A stretch of DNA of 64,000 nucleotides. It comes from Oscillospiraceae bacterium. Lineage in GTDB: Bacteria; Bacillota; Clostridia; Oscillospirales; Ruminococcaceae. The notes below the pieces were generated by a model. That model did not search any database and was not told the origin of the DNA. It saw nothing but the letters and a program-made list of their open reading frames with translations. The translations under genes and the position numbers were made by a program. Positions 55,008 to 62,861 of the stretch are shown here, one piece after another. Where the stretch lies: NCBI GenBank assembly GCA_020024215.1, contig JAHHUC010000002.1, forward strand, positions 1 through 64,000. The letters are read 5' to 3'. How positions within the stretch are numbered: the first letter of the stretch is position 1; each line of letters opens with the position of its first letter.

Positions 55008-55070
55008 TCAACGGCAAAAACGAATTTCAGCCGTCTCTCCCTCAATACACCGGCACCCATCAGCTTCCAT
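55008..55070 (-). CDS. Leader peptide upstream of mgtE
   Basis: A 20-residue ORF, MEADGCRCIEGETAEIRFCR, with an ideal ribosome-binding site AGGAGGTG seven bases before its ATG, inside the mgtE transcript. It is rich in Glu and Asp near the start and has three Cys and three Arg. It lies between the promoter and the attenuator, as in leader-peptide control of Mg2+ transporters such as enterobacterial mgtL-mgtA, but the sequence is unrelated. Strong translation signals argue against chance; its role is inferred. Confidence 0.6.
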   Translation of the reverse strand: MEADGCRCIEGETAEIRFCR

Positions 55071-55090
55071 TCGTTTTCACCTCCTGAAAA
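55011..55090 (-). promoter_or_regulatory. Candidate RNA regulatory structure in the mgtE leader
   Basis: Three pairings are visible. TTTTCA-GGAGG-TGAAAA puts the leader ribosome-binding site in a hairpin loop (55074-55090). AAAACGAAT (55069-55077, touching the leader ATG) is a perfect complement to ATTCGTTTT (55017-55025). ACGGC/GCCGT (55030-55034 with 55011-55015) forms a hairpin whose 14-base loop contains that ATTCGTTTT, so a pseudoknot is possible. The first two pairings exclude each other. It does not match the M-box as I know it. Confidence 0.5.
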
Positions 55091-55104
55091 TTTAATACCC
55101 TTAT

Positions 55105-55133
55105 ATTTTAAGTCCTAATAATCCAAAAGTCAA
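55105..55133 (-). promoter_or_regulatory. Sigma-A promoter of the mgtE leader transcript
   Basis: TTGACT, 17-base spacer, TAAAAT, close to consensus. The leader RNA would be about 170 bases long. Confidence 0.72.
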
Positions 55134-55162
55134 TAAATCTTAAATAAAAATAACAAATACTT

Positions 55163-56743
55163 CTAATCAGACCGGCTGTCATCTATATTTTCCAAAAATG
55201 ACATAGCTCCCCTTATGCCGTCCACAGCTGCTGAAACAATTCCGCCTGCATAGCCTGCACCCTCGCCCAAGGGATAAACTCCCTTTTTATCGACAGCCTG
55301 CATGGCCTCATCGCGCACTATTCTGACAGGTGAGGAGGTTCTTGTCTCAAAGCCTGTCATCACGGCATCGTCGGAGGAAAAGCCGTTCAGCCTTCTGTTA
55401 AATGTGTTTAAGCCCAATTCCAGCATATCTGCCATAAAGTCAGGACAGAGCTTTCTGAGGTTTACATTTTCTACCCCTGTTGTAAAGGAGGGCTTTACAG
55501 TGCTTTTTTGCCTTCCTCTTCCCAAAAATTCTCCCACGGTGCAAAAGGGCGCCTTATAGCTTTTTCCGCCTGCTTCAAAGGCGGATTTTTCCAGCTTTCT
55601 CTGAAATTCCACCGCTTTTTTCCAATCATTGTTAAAATCATCCCCAAAGACAGAAACTGCCAATGCGCTGTTGGCATTTTCCAAATCCCTTTTATAATAG
55701 CTCATGCCGTTGGTGACAACTGTATTTTCCTCTGAGGCTGCATTTACAACCACTCCGCCCGGACACATACAGAAGGTATATACTCCTCTGTTGTTCTTTC
55801 TTTCTGAAAGCTGATATTCCCCCACAGGAAGATTTTTGTGCCCTGCAAGCCTTCCGTATAAGCCCCTGTCGATGACCTCCTGCCTCTGCTCTATTCTGAC
55901 ACCTATTGAAAAGCCCTTTGAAATCATGGCAAAGCCCTCTCTTTCAAGCATTTCAAATGTGTCCCTTGCAGAGTGGCCTATGGCAAGAAAAAGTGAATCG
56001 GTAAAAATTTCCTCCTTGGAGGTGACAGCCGAGTAAACCTTTCCGCCCCTTAGCTTTATGTCAACAAGGGCTTCGTTAAAGCGCACCTCTCCCCCTCTTG
56101 CAACAATTTCCTCTCTTAAATTTTTCACAACCTTTTTGAGGTAATCGGTTCCCACATGGGGCTTTGCCTTGGTGAGAATATCAGAGGGAGCCCCGAAATT
56201 TACAAATTCCTCCAATATAAAGCTGCAAAGGCTGTCATTTATTCTGGTTGTCAGCTTTCCGTCAGAGAAGGTGCCGGCTCCGCCCTCTCCAAACTGGACA
56301 TTGGATTCTCTGTTGAATATACTTTGCTGCCAGAAGAGATTTACATCCTCTGTTCGTTTATCTATGGGCTGTCCTCTTTCTATAACTATGGGCTTCAGGT
56401 TTGCCCTTGCAAGAATAAGCGCACAAAACATACCGGCAGGGCCGAAGCCTGCTATTACAGGTCGAATAATGCGGTCATTTTTTACTGTGGGTATTTTAAT
56501 TCTGCCATCCTTTTTCAAAGAATACTGATAGCCTGCCCTTTTTATTATCTCCTCTGCCTTTTTGTTTTCGGTATCCACCATAACAGAAGAAACAAAGCTT
56601 ACATTCTGCCGTCTTGCATCTACCGAGGATTTAAAAAGGCTGACCTCCTGTTTTTTAAAGCCGGTTTTGCTTAAAAACTTATCGACAGCCCCCTCCTTCC
56701 CCTCGTGAATGGATGTGACAATATTATTGACAATATACTTCAT
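55163..56743 (-). CDS. NAD(P)/FAD-dependent dehydrogenase (COG2509-like)
   Basis: 526 residues. A small N-terminal domain (about 1-85) precedes the FAD loop PVIAGFGPAGMFCAL near 95. Family motifs include FGEGGAGTFSDGKLTTR, GVYTFCMCPGGVV and the C-terminal YPLGEGAGYAGGI that closes on FAD. The substrate is unknown; these enzymes are often called uncharacterised FAD-utilising dehydrogenases. The ATG chosen follows AGAAAGAG. A longer frame starting at 56782 would begin inside the terminator of the upstream gene and is rejected. Confidence 0.88.
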   Translation of the reverse strand: MKYIVNNIVTSIHEGKEGAVDKFLSKTGFKKQEVSLFKSSVDARRQNVSFVSSVMVDTENKKAEEIIKRAGYQYSLKKDGRIKIPTVKNDRIIRPVIAGFGPAGMFCALILARANLKPIVIERGQPIDKRTEDVNLFWQQSIFNRESNVQFGEGGAGTFSDGKLTTRINDSLCSFILEEFVNFGAPSDILTKAKPHVGTDYLKKVVKNLREEIVARGGEVRFNEALVDIKLRGGKVYSAVTSKEEIFTDSLFLAIGHSARDTFEMLEREGFAMISKGFSIGVRIEQRQEVIDRGLYGRLAGHKNLPVGEYQLSERKNNRGVYTFCMCPGGVVVNAASEENTVVTNGMSYYKRDLENANSALAVSVFGDDFNNDWKKAVEFQRKLEKSAFEAGGKSYKAPFCTVGEFLGRGRQKSTVKPSFTTGVENVNLRKLCPDFMADMLELGLNTFNRRLNGFSSDDAVMTGFETRTSSPVRIVRDEAMQAVDKKGVYPLGEGAGYAGGIVSAAVDGIRGAMSFLENIDDSRSD

Positions 56744-56756
56744 ACTAATCTCTTTC

Positions 56757-56787
56757 TTTAAAAATAAAGGCGGATAGAACATCCGCC
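56757..56787 (-). terminator. Intrinsic terminator after cdaR
   Basis: GGCGGAT/ATCCGCC stem with a five-base loop followed by TTTATTTTT on the minus strand. Confidence 0.75.
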
Positions 56788-56793
56788 CCTTTG

Positions 56794-58053
56794 TTATTTC
56801 TTGGAAACTGTTATAACCGCAGTGTATTCATTTCCGAATACCCAGCATCCGTCACAATCCGGAATTGCAAAGGAAACAGGCACTGTTGTGGTTCCGGTCC
56901 TCAAATCTATTTCAGCCATATCTATTTCGGCTATAACATTTTTGGCAGATACCCTTGACAGCTGCTCCTTTGTTCCGTAAACCCTTATTCCGTAAAAGGT
57001 TCTGGTCTTTACATCAACATCATAGTCGGCAGGCTGATTCTTTACCCTTATATTGGTCACATTGATATATTTTTCCTCAATGCCCCTGCCTTCAAATTTT
57101 ACATCTGCATTTCTCACGTTCTCCACAGATATATATCCGGGAGGCAGCTGAATTTCCCTTGTTATCTCCACCATAGGCTCCAATGTTCTCAAATCCACAT
57201 AGCCCAGATGAAGCTCTGAAAGGCTGTTGATGGTGGAAGCAGGACCTGCCAATTCTATCTCGGGCGGATCTATTATAAAATCTATGCTGTCCTCATCAAA
57301 TCCGGGAGGTGTTCCTATAAGGTCAACAGTTATGGGCACAACCTTCTTTTTAAGTATGGGCAGCGTAACCGAGGCGGATGTATCCGAAATTTCCAAATTT
57401 ACAGGAACAACCTGATTTCCCTCCTTGTCAAAAAGAAGTATAGGTGCTTCAAAGCTGACCGTCTGGGAAACAGGTCTTTCAAAATTCCTTGAAACCTTGG
57501 CAGAGACAATCATATCCACCTCAGAGGCAGGGCCCTTGATGGTTATTTCATAGGGGGATACATAATCCTGATTGAGTATATATCCGTCTGCTATTTCCAA
57601 AGTGTCCAAGTCCTTTTCCACAGGGAGTGTCTTTTCTATAAAATGGTCAAATTTTACCTTTATGCTTTTGGGCAGTATGTTTTTTATGGTCACGCCCTTG
57701 TTATGCTCATCAATTCCCTCCAGCAAAAGACCATATTCACCCGGAGCCACCACATCTATTGTGCTTGCAACAACCTTTAAATCATCAGATCGCACATTTC
57801 CCACAACAGAACGGGAGCCTTCTATCTCCACATCCACAAAATACTGTGTATCCCCCACAGGGCTTAATTTCAAGGTGGAAATAGAGCTGTTTTCCATATC
57901 CAAAACCACCGGCACATTCCTCACAGATACAACTGCGTCATCATCCTGAGAGACAACGCTGTACCATATGAACACAGCCGATAAAAGGGAAAAGGCAATA
58001 AGCACTGTATTGTTGTTCATCAGCTTTTTAAAATCAAATTTACTCTTATCCAA
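56794..58053 (-). CDS. cdaR: YbbR-domain protein, CdaR-like regulator of c-di-AMP synthesis
   Basis: 419 residues: one N-terminal transmembrane helix (about 15-32) and a long extracellular part with repeated YbbR beta modules, recognisable as repeats of the type LxxGPASTINSLSEL and KGPASEVDMIVS. In Bacillus CdaR binds and tunes the diadenylate cyclase encoded just upstream here. The spacing of 27 bases supports co-transcription. No glmM follows, unlike many relatives. Confidence 0.9.
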   Translation of the reverse strand: MDKSKFDFKKLMNNNTVLIAFSLLSAVFIWYSVVSQDDDAVVSVRNVPVVLDMENSSISTLKLSPVGDTQYFVDVEIEGSRSVVGNVRSDDLKVVASTIDVVAPGEYGLLLEGIDEHNKGVTIKNILPKSIKVKFDHFIEKTLPVEKDLDTLEIADGYILNQDYVSPYEITIKGPASEVDMIVSAKVSRNFERPVSQTVSFEAPILLFDKEGNQVVPVNLEISDTSASVTLPILKKKVVPITVDLIGTPPGFDEDSIDFIIDPPEIELAGPASTINSLSELHLGYVDLRTLEPMVEITREIQLPPGYISVENVRNADVKFEGRGIEEKYINVTNIRVKNQPADYDVDVKTRTFYGIRVYGTKEQLSRVSAKNVIAEIDMAEIDLRTGTTTVPVSFAIPDCDGCWVFGNEYTAVITVSKK

Positions 58054-58080
58054 TGTTATTCACCGCTTTTCAACCCTTTG

Positions 58081-58983
58081 TTATTTATTTTCTCCACTTT
58101 GCTCCTGAGAGTGTTTATCCGCCCACTGACGGACCTTTATGTGAAATTTTTTATCCTGACGTTCATCGACAGAAGGCATAAAGGTATCTGTCAGCTCCTT
58201 TACCAGCTGCTCTTTTGTATAGCCCCTTTTAAGCTTTCCGTCTCTGGCAACTGTTATCATGCCGGTTTCCTCAGACACAACTATTATAAAGGCATCCGAC
58301 TGCTCGCTCATGCCAAGGGCAGCTCTGTGTCTTGTGCCCATCTCCTTGCTTATCTCATAATTTTGAGAAAGGGGCAGAAAGCAGCCTGCCGCATGAAGCC
58401 TGCCGTCTCTTATTATAAGCGCTCCGTCATGAAGGGGGGAATTGGGAAAGAAGATATTTCCCAAAATTTCGCCGCTGGGCTTACAGTCTATCACAGTTCC
58501 TGTCTTTATAATATCGCCCAGCTTTCCCTCGCGCTCTATGACCATGAGGGCGCCTATCCTTCTTTTTGAAAGATAGGTGGAGGCATCTCCTATGGAATTT
58601 ATAAGCTCTGCCCATGTGCCGGAGGCTATGTTGTTATCCTGGCTTAGCTTAAAGCCTGCCCAGTTGGAGAATTTGCTTCTTCCCACCTGCTCAAGCGCCC
58701 TTCGCAATTCCGGCTGGAAAACAATGAGAAGTGCCCATGCGCCAAAGGTGAATATTTTCCCCATTATGTAGGGAAGGGCCTTCATCTGCATAAAGGAGGT
58801 GACAGCATAAAGCAGCACAAGGACCAAAATTCCCTTTAAAAGCTGGAATGCCCTTGTCTCCCTCACCAGCACAAGCATATTGTAGATGAGAAAGGCAACA
58901 AGAAGTATATCCACTATATCTATAAAGCCGCTGGCCCTTATAATGCTGACCAGCTTTTCAAAAATCGAGAAAGTCCCTTCCAT
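58081..58983 (-). CDS. cdaA: Diadenylate cyclase CdaA (DacA)
   Basis: 300 residues. Three N-terminal transmembrane helices are followed by a DisA_N cyclase domain with the catalytic motifs DGALIIRDG and GTRHRAALG near 185-220. It makes cyclic di-AMP from two ATP, a signal for potassium and osmotic balance. A charged tail (DKKFHIKVRQWADKHSQEQ) ends the protein. GGAGGG precedes the ATG. Confidence 0.95.
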   Translation of the reverse strand: MEGTFSIFEKLVSIIRASGFIDIVDILLVAFLIYNMLVLVRETRAFQLLKGILVLVLLYAVTSFMQMKALPYIMGKIFTFGAWALLIVFQPELRRALEQVGRSKFSNWAGFKLSQDNNIASGTWAELINSIGDASTYLSKRRIGALMVIEREGKLGDIIKTGTVIDCKPSGEILGNIFFPNSPLHDGALIIRDGRLHAAGCFLPLSQNYEISKEMGTRHRAALGMSEQSDAFIIVVSEETGMITVARDGKLKRGYTKEQLVKELTDTFMPSVDERQDKKFHIKVRQWADKHSQEQSGENK

Positions 58984-59076
58984 TAAACATCCCTCCGCAT
59001 TGTTTGGCTCTTAAGCCATATGATAGATTCTACAACACTATTTATATCGTTTTATATTGGCAAAATTAAAAATCTG

Positions 59077-59544
59077 TTAACATAGAATACAAACGGCAAG
59101 GGCTGCTATTCCCTCTTCTCTTCCTGCAAAGCCCAGCTTTTCCTGAGTTGTTGCCTTTATGCTTATTCTGTCCAAATCCAGAGAAAGCACATCTGAAAGC
59201 TTTTCTCTCATCTTTAAAATATAGGGACTGAGCTTTGGCCTTTGGGCTATTACAGTGCAGTCTATATTTTCTATTTTATAGCCCCTTTCATCCAGCAGGC
59301 TTTTTACCTCTTTAAGCAGAAGAATTGAGGAAATTCCCTTATATCTCATGTCGGTATCGGGAAAATGCACACCTATATCCCCCAAGGCAGCAGCTCCTAA
59401 AAGCGCATCACAGAGCGCATGAGTGAGAACATCTGCATCAGAATGTCCCAAAAGCCCCTTTTCAAAGGGTATCTCTATCCCCGAAAGAATAAGCTTTCTT
59501 CCCTCTGACAGCCTGTGGACATCATAGCCCTGACCTATCCTCAT
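59077..59544 (-). CDS. ispF: 2-C-methyl-D-erythritol 2,4-cyclodiphosphate synthase
   Basis: 155 residues, normal size. Metal ligands are in GYDVH (Asp8, His10) and the His of [14 protein letters not shown]. It forms the cyclic diphosphate in the MEP isoprenoid pathway, two steps after IspD. The ATG overlaps the ispD stop (ATGA) and follows AAGGAGG. Confidence 0.95.
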   Translation of the reverse strand: MRIGQGYDVHRLSEGRKLILSGIEIPFEKGLLGHSDADVLTHALCDALLGAAALGDIGVHFPDTDMRYKGISSILLLKEVKSLLDERGYKIENIDCTVIAQRPKLSPYILKMREKLSDVLSLDLDRISIKATTQEKLGFAGREEGIAALAVCILC

Positions 59545-60212
59545 AAAATTTCCTCCTTCAAAAGCGCCTCTGCCACAAGTATATCCGTCCTTTTGGTGAG
59601 CTTGATGTTGCTCTCTTCTCCCCTTATCAGCTTTATGGGTATATTGCACAGCTCAAAAAGGGCGCAGTCATCTGTAAAGCTTCTGCCCTTTAAGCGCTCT
59701 GCACAGCTTAAGTACAACTCCCGGTTGAAGCATTGGGGTGTCTGCACCGAAACCATGGCAGATCTGTCGAATGTGCCTTGGATAAAATCTCCGTCAAAGC
59801 TTTTTATTGTATCTGTAACCGGCAGAAAAACCGACACCGCATCGTATTTTTCGACATTTTCTATACATTCTGTAATCATTCTTTGGCTTATGAGCGGCCT
59901 TGCCCCATCATGGATGACCACATATCTGCCGCTTGAATTGATGACACCGTTTAAAACCGATTGTGTTCTGCAATCCTTGCCTGCCACTATTTTGGAAAGC
60001 TTTGAAAAGCTGTCCTTGCAAAGCTGCTGTGCTTTTTTTAAATTCTGCTCTGACACAACCAGAACTATCTCATCCACCTTTTCATTTTTTTCCATAGCAT
60101 TTAAGGAATACAGCACCGTTTCCCTGCCCATAAGCTTATAAAATATCTTGTCAAAGCCCATTCTTGAGCCTGTGCCTGCGGCGACTATGATCGCTGTAAC
60201 ATTAACTCCCAT
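59541..60212 (-). CDS. ispD: 2-C-methyl-D-erythritol 4-phosphate cytidylyltransferase
   Basis: 223 residues. The nucleotide loop [12 protein letters not shown] is followed by DGARPLI, VPVTDTIK-like [10 protein letters not shown] and TPQCF motifs. It transfers CMP to methylerythritol phosphate in the MEP pathway. Overlap with ispF by four bases shows coupling; a coiled-coil gene lies directly upstream, with its shifted tail ending just before this ATG. Confidence 0.95.
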   Translation of the reverse strand: MGVNVTAIIVAAGTGSRMGFDKIFYKLMGRETVLYSLNAMEKNEKVDEIVLVVSEQNLKKAQQLCKDSFSKLSKIVAGKDCRTQSVLNGVINSSGRYVVIHDGARPLISQRMITECIENVEKYDAVSVFLPVTDTIKSFDGDFIQGTFDRSAMVSVQTPQCFNRELYLSCAERLKGRSFTDDCALFELCNIPIKLIRGEESNIKLTKRTDILVAEALLKEEIL

Positions 60213-60339
60213 TTAGAACAAACTCCTCACAGCATCCAAAAGATTTTTAACCAGAGAATCCTTCTGATATCCCACATTGCTCATATCCTCAACTCCGCCC
60301 TTTTTCCTGATTTCATCAGCGGGCGGGTTAGCGAAAAAA
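60213..60339 (-). other. Out-of-frame C-terminal extension of the DivIVA-like gene
   Basis: If one T is removed from the run of six at 60334-60339, the coiled-coil protein continues for about 40 clean codons (ENFFANPPADEIRKKGG... to LLDAVRSLF) and stops directly before ispD. The gap would otherwise be empty, so this is probably the true C-terminus, lost by a one-base shift. Confidence 0.7.
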
Positions 60340-61119
60340 GTTTTCCTTCGGGCAGTTTGTTTTTTTATCCTCTTTACCTTTTAAGTCCTCTTCTTTTTTT
60401 AAAGCAGTCTCCTTATCATCATCCAATTCTGACAAAAGCTCCTTTGGCTCAATGAGGCTTTCCTCTATAAGATTCTGAATTATTCCCTCAACCTCCTCAA
60501 GCCTTTGTGAAAAGCTGTCGGTAAAGCCGGAAAGAGTATTTTTTACAGAGGATATCTCTTTTTTGAGCTTTACCATCTCCTCTGTTATCCTGCCTGTGGC
60601 TGCATAAGCCCTGCCGGTTATCCTTTCGGCATTGCTGTTTGCAGCTTCGATAACCCTGTTTGCCTCCTGCCTGGCAGAGAGCAGAATATCTGCCACAGAG
60701 GTTTTAAGCTCATTTAGCTCATCTGCCTTTTCCTTATATTTATCCGCTGTTTTTTCAAGGCTTTCCTTTTCCGTTTTGAGAGAATCCAGCTTTTTTCCCA
60801 GCTCTTCCTTTTCCCTGTCTGCCTGCGTAACCTTTTTGCTGAGACAATCTATCTGCTCATCCATATCCTGAATCCTTTGTCCCTTTTGGGAAAGCTGCAG
60901 CTCCAACAGCTTTATCTTTTCCTCAAAGCCGGCCACCTTAGAGCGCAGATCATCCCCTGCCTCTGAAAGCTTTTTCAGATTTTCCTCCAAATCCACCACA
61001 TTGGCTTCATTTTCATCTCTTATTTTTGATATATATGAAAGGACATCCTTTTTTTCAAAGCCCCCAAAAACCTTGGTTTTGAAAATCACCTGTTCGCTTG
61101 CTGATTGTGTAACTTCCAC
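60328..61119 (-). CDS. DivIVA-like coiled-coil protein, C-terminus probably frameshifted
   Basis: 263 residues as read. The N-terminus FKTKVFGGFEKKDVLSYI matches the DivIVA membrane-curvature domain, followed by long coiled coils (about 35-230). Proteins of this kind mark cell poles or division sites. The start is GTG with AGGAGG seven bases before it. Reading ends early in KENFFR because of a T6 run; see the extension entry. The gene precedes ispD and ispF in one operon. Confidence 0.75.
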   Translation of the reverse strand: MEVTQSASEQVIFKTKVFGGFEKKDVLSYISKIRDENEANVVDLEENLKKLSEAGDDLRSKVAGFEEKIKLLELQLSQKGQRIQDMDEQIDCLSKKVTQADREKEELGKKLDSLKTEKESLEKTADKYKEKADELNELKTSVADILLSARQEANRVIEAANSNAERITGRAYAATGRITEEMVKLKKEISSVKNTLSGFTDSFSQRLEEVEGIIQNLIEESLIEPKELLSELDDDKETALKKEEDLKGKEDKKTNCPKENFFR

Positions 61120-61159
61120 ACTATTTGTCCTCCTAATGCTAAACTGTATTACTATTGAT

Positions 61160-61168
61160 ATTGTACCA
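61160..61168 (-). promoter_or_regulatory. Candidate extended -10 promoter of the DivIVA-like/ispD/ispF operon
   Basis: TGGTACAAT fits an extended -10 element (TGnTATAAT with one mismatch); no good -35 is seen. Confidence 0.4.
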
Positions 61169-61241
61169 CATCGAAAGCTTAATTTCTATCAAAAAAACAT
61201 AGATTTTTTTTGCTTATAAAGCCATTATTTCCAAAAAACTG

Positions 61242-61270
61242 TTGCAAAGCTCTGCTATCTATGTTATTAT
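61242..61270 (+). promoter_or_regulatory. Sigma-A promoter of secG
   Basis: TTGCAA, 17-base spacer, TATTAT, about 55 bases before the ATG. Confidence 0.68.
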
Positions 61271-61325
61271 GATGAGGCTGTAATAAACTAAAGAACGTGG
61301 ATATTTATATACGGAGGTTTTTTCT

Positions 61326-61565
61326 ATGACCACAATTCAGATAATTTTAGGCGTTGTGCTTTTGGTACTCTGTGTCATTGTGATAGGCGCCATGACTGTA
61401 AAGGAACCAAAGAGCAAGGGCTTAGGCTCAATAGCCGGAGATCAGAACAGCTATTTGGACAGAAACGGCGGAAGAACAAAGGATGCCATGCTTTCCCGTG
61501 CAGTTGCAATCTGCGGGTCAGCCCTGTGTGTGATCACACTGATCCTTCTTTTTGTGATAAAGTAA
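61326..61565 (+). CDS. secG: Preprotein translocase subunit SecG
   Basis: 79 residues with two transmembrane helices (about 5-24 and 58-78) joined by a glycine-rich cytoplasmic loop (KSKGLGSIAGDQ...NGGRTKDAMLSR), the SecG pattern. It is an accessory part of the SecYEG channel. CGGAGG precedes the ATG. It is a single-gene unit here with its own promoter and terminator, away from the usual rnr-smpB neighbours. Confidence 0.85.
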   Translation: MTTIQIILGVVLLVLCVIVIGAMTVKEPKSKGLGSIAGDQNSYLDRNGGRTKDAMLSRAVAICGSALCVITLILLFVIK

Positions 61566-61590
61566 TAAGAAAACAGCTTTAAAAATTTTG

Positions 61591-61620
61591 ACAGCCGATT
61601 TTTCTTCGGCTGTTTTTTTA
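61591..61620 (+). terminator. Intrinsic terminator after secG
   Basis: ACAGCCGA/TCGGCTGT stem followed by seven T. Confidence 0.82.
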
Positions 61621-61706
61621 TTGCAAAAAACCTGCTTTAATGCCCTATAAAAATTGGCTTCTGTCACCCTTTCGGCCAATTCTTAAAGGCTCTCAAAGAT
61701 GAAAGG

Positions 61707-61871
61707 ATGTCCGACTGCGGGCATAGAAATTCATATAAAGCCCTTGAGGATTTGGATAAATGCAAGGCTCATCACGGCTTTTTAAAGAATTTTCTCAAGT
61801 GTGGACATTCTAAAATAGAGCCTTTCATAACAGATGAAAAAAATATTTTTTCTGCTTTTCTTTTTTCATAA
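61707..61871 (+). CDS. Possible small Cys/His-containing protein or gene remnant
   Basis: A 54-codon frame (MSDCGHRNSYKALEDLDK...) has CGH twice, at the start and near residue 33 (KCGHSK), as in small metal-binding peptides. GAAAGG abuts the ATG with no spacing, which is poor. The frame is open upstream, so it may be the tail of a lost gene. Family unknown. The remaining 61621-61991 sequence holds nothing else I can identify. Confidence 0.28.
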   Translation: MSDCGHRNSYKALEDLDKCKAHHGFLKNFLKCGHSKIEPFITDEKNIFSAFLFS

Positions 61872-61991
61872 GTGATTTTTGGTAAATTTTCAATTAAAAA
61901 ATCATAAATCTGTATTCTTGGGACAAAATAAGCTTAACTTCTTAAAAAAATTCAGAAGTTCCTATAAATATTCCTTAAAGGAGGCAAATTT

Positions 61992-62624
61992 ATGAAAAAG
62001 CTTACCTCTCTCCTTATGACAATGGCATTATGCGCCGGGCTGCTTACTGCCTGTGGAGAGAACACTTCTATGGGTAACTCCATGGACAATTCAATGGGCA
62101 GTTCTACGGAAAATTCTATGGGCAACACTGCGATGCCAAATGAAAATCCGGCAGCTGCCCCATCCGGCGAATTAAGGCTTGGACTTGGCGTTGTAACCTC
62201 CACAGAAGGCTCTCTTGCCGCAGCAGGCGAAAAGCCCGGTTCAGCCAAATCAAGAGCCGTGATCTGTGCTGTTGCAGTGGACCCTGACGGCATTGTCAGA
62301 AAGATAAAATTTGACACCATTGATTTCAACATTCCCTTTGACTCCAAGGGAGCCTTCACCGAGGATATTTCTCAGCCTGTGAAGAGCCTCAGAGAAATGG
62401 GCTATGATTACGGGCTTTCAGAGACATCCTCCATCAAAAAAGAATGGTTCCAGCAGATGGATTCACTTGAAAAATGGATTATGGGCAAAAATGTGACAGA
62501 CGTGCTGGGTATGGAGCTGGATGAAAACAAGATACCCATGACAGACGAATTAAAGGGCAGCATTGATATAGGAGTATCCGATCAGCTTTCAGCTCTCAAC
62601 AAGGCATACACCAACGCCCTCTAA
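61992..62624 (+). CDS. Putative lipoprotein of unknown function
   Basis: 210 residues with a lipoprotein signal (LLTAC, Cys about 21). A Ser/Met/Asn/Gly-rich linker follows (about 25-55), with imperfect repeats of the five-residue type NSMGN/NSMDN. The remaining domain (about 65-210) has RKIKFDTIDFNIPFDSKG and MGYDYGLSETSSIKKEWFQQ, a pattern I associate with uncharacterised clostridial lipoproteins. A strong ribosome-binding site AAAGGAGG precedes the ATG. No partner genes suggest a role. Confidence 0.7.
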   Translation: MKKLTSLLMTMALCAGLLTACGENTSMGNSMDNSMGSSTENSMGNTAMPNENPAAAPSGELRLGLGVVTSTEGSLAAAGEKPGSAKSRAVICAVAVDPDGIVRKIKFDTIDFNIPFDSKGAFTEDISQPVKSLREMGYDYGLSETSSIKKEWFQQMDSLEKWIMGKNVTDVLGMELDENKIPMTDELKGSIDIGVSDQLSALNKAYTNAL

Positions 62625-62645
62625 CAATTCTGCAAAAAATGAAAG

Positions 62646-62681
62646 CAGACAGTGCATATTTTCAAATTGCCTGTCTGTTTT
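62646..62681 (+). terminator. Terminator-like hairpin after the lipoprotein gene
   Basis: CAGACAG/CTGTCTG stem with an 18-base loop, then TTTT. Confidence 0.5.
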
Positions 62682-62795
62682 AATGAAAATTAAAGCTCCT
62701 TTGATTTTTAATACCGCAGCAGATTCTGCCTGTTTTATAAAAGGAGCCGTTTCTTGCTCTTATTTAAGTTTTTGATTTTATTATCCTTATAAGCA

Positions 62796-62837
62796 GCAGG
62801 CGGTCTGAAGCTTAACGTCTCAGACCGCCTGCCCTTT
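62796..62837. terminator. Strong stem-loop between convergent genes
   Basis: Perfect 12-base arms GCAGGCGGTCTG/CAGACCGCCTGC. CCTTTTT follows on the plus strand; the minus-strand side has little T tract, so for the surface-protein gene it may act mainly as a stable RNA end. Confidence 0.55.
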
Positions 62838-62861
62838 TTATACATTAGGGGGTATTTATGC

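Noticed and set aside
54928-55133. M-box Mg2+ riboswitch before mgtE
   Set aside because: The characteristic M-box sequence blocks are absent as far as I can tell, and the region carries a translated leader ORF instead. An Infernal search would settle it.
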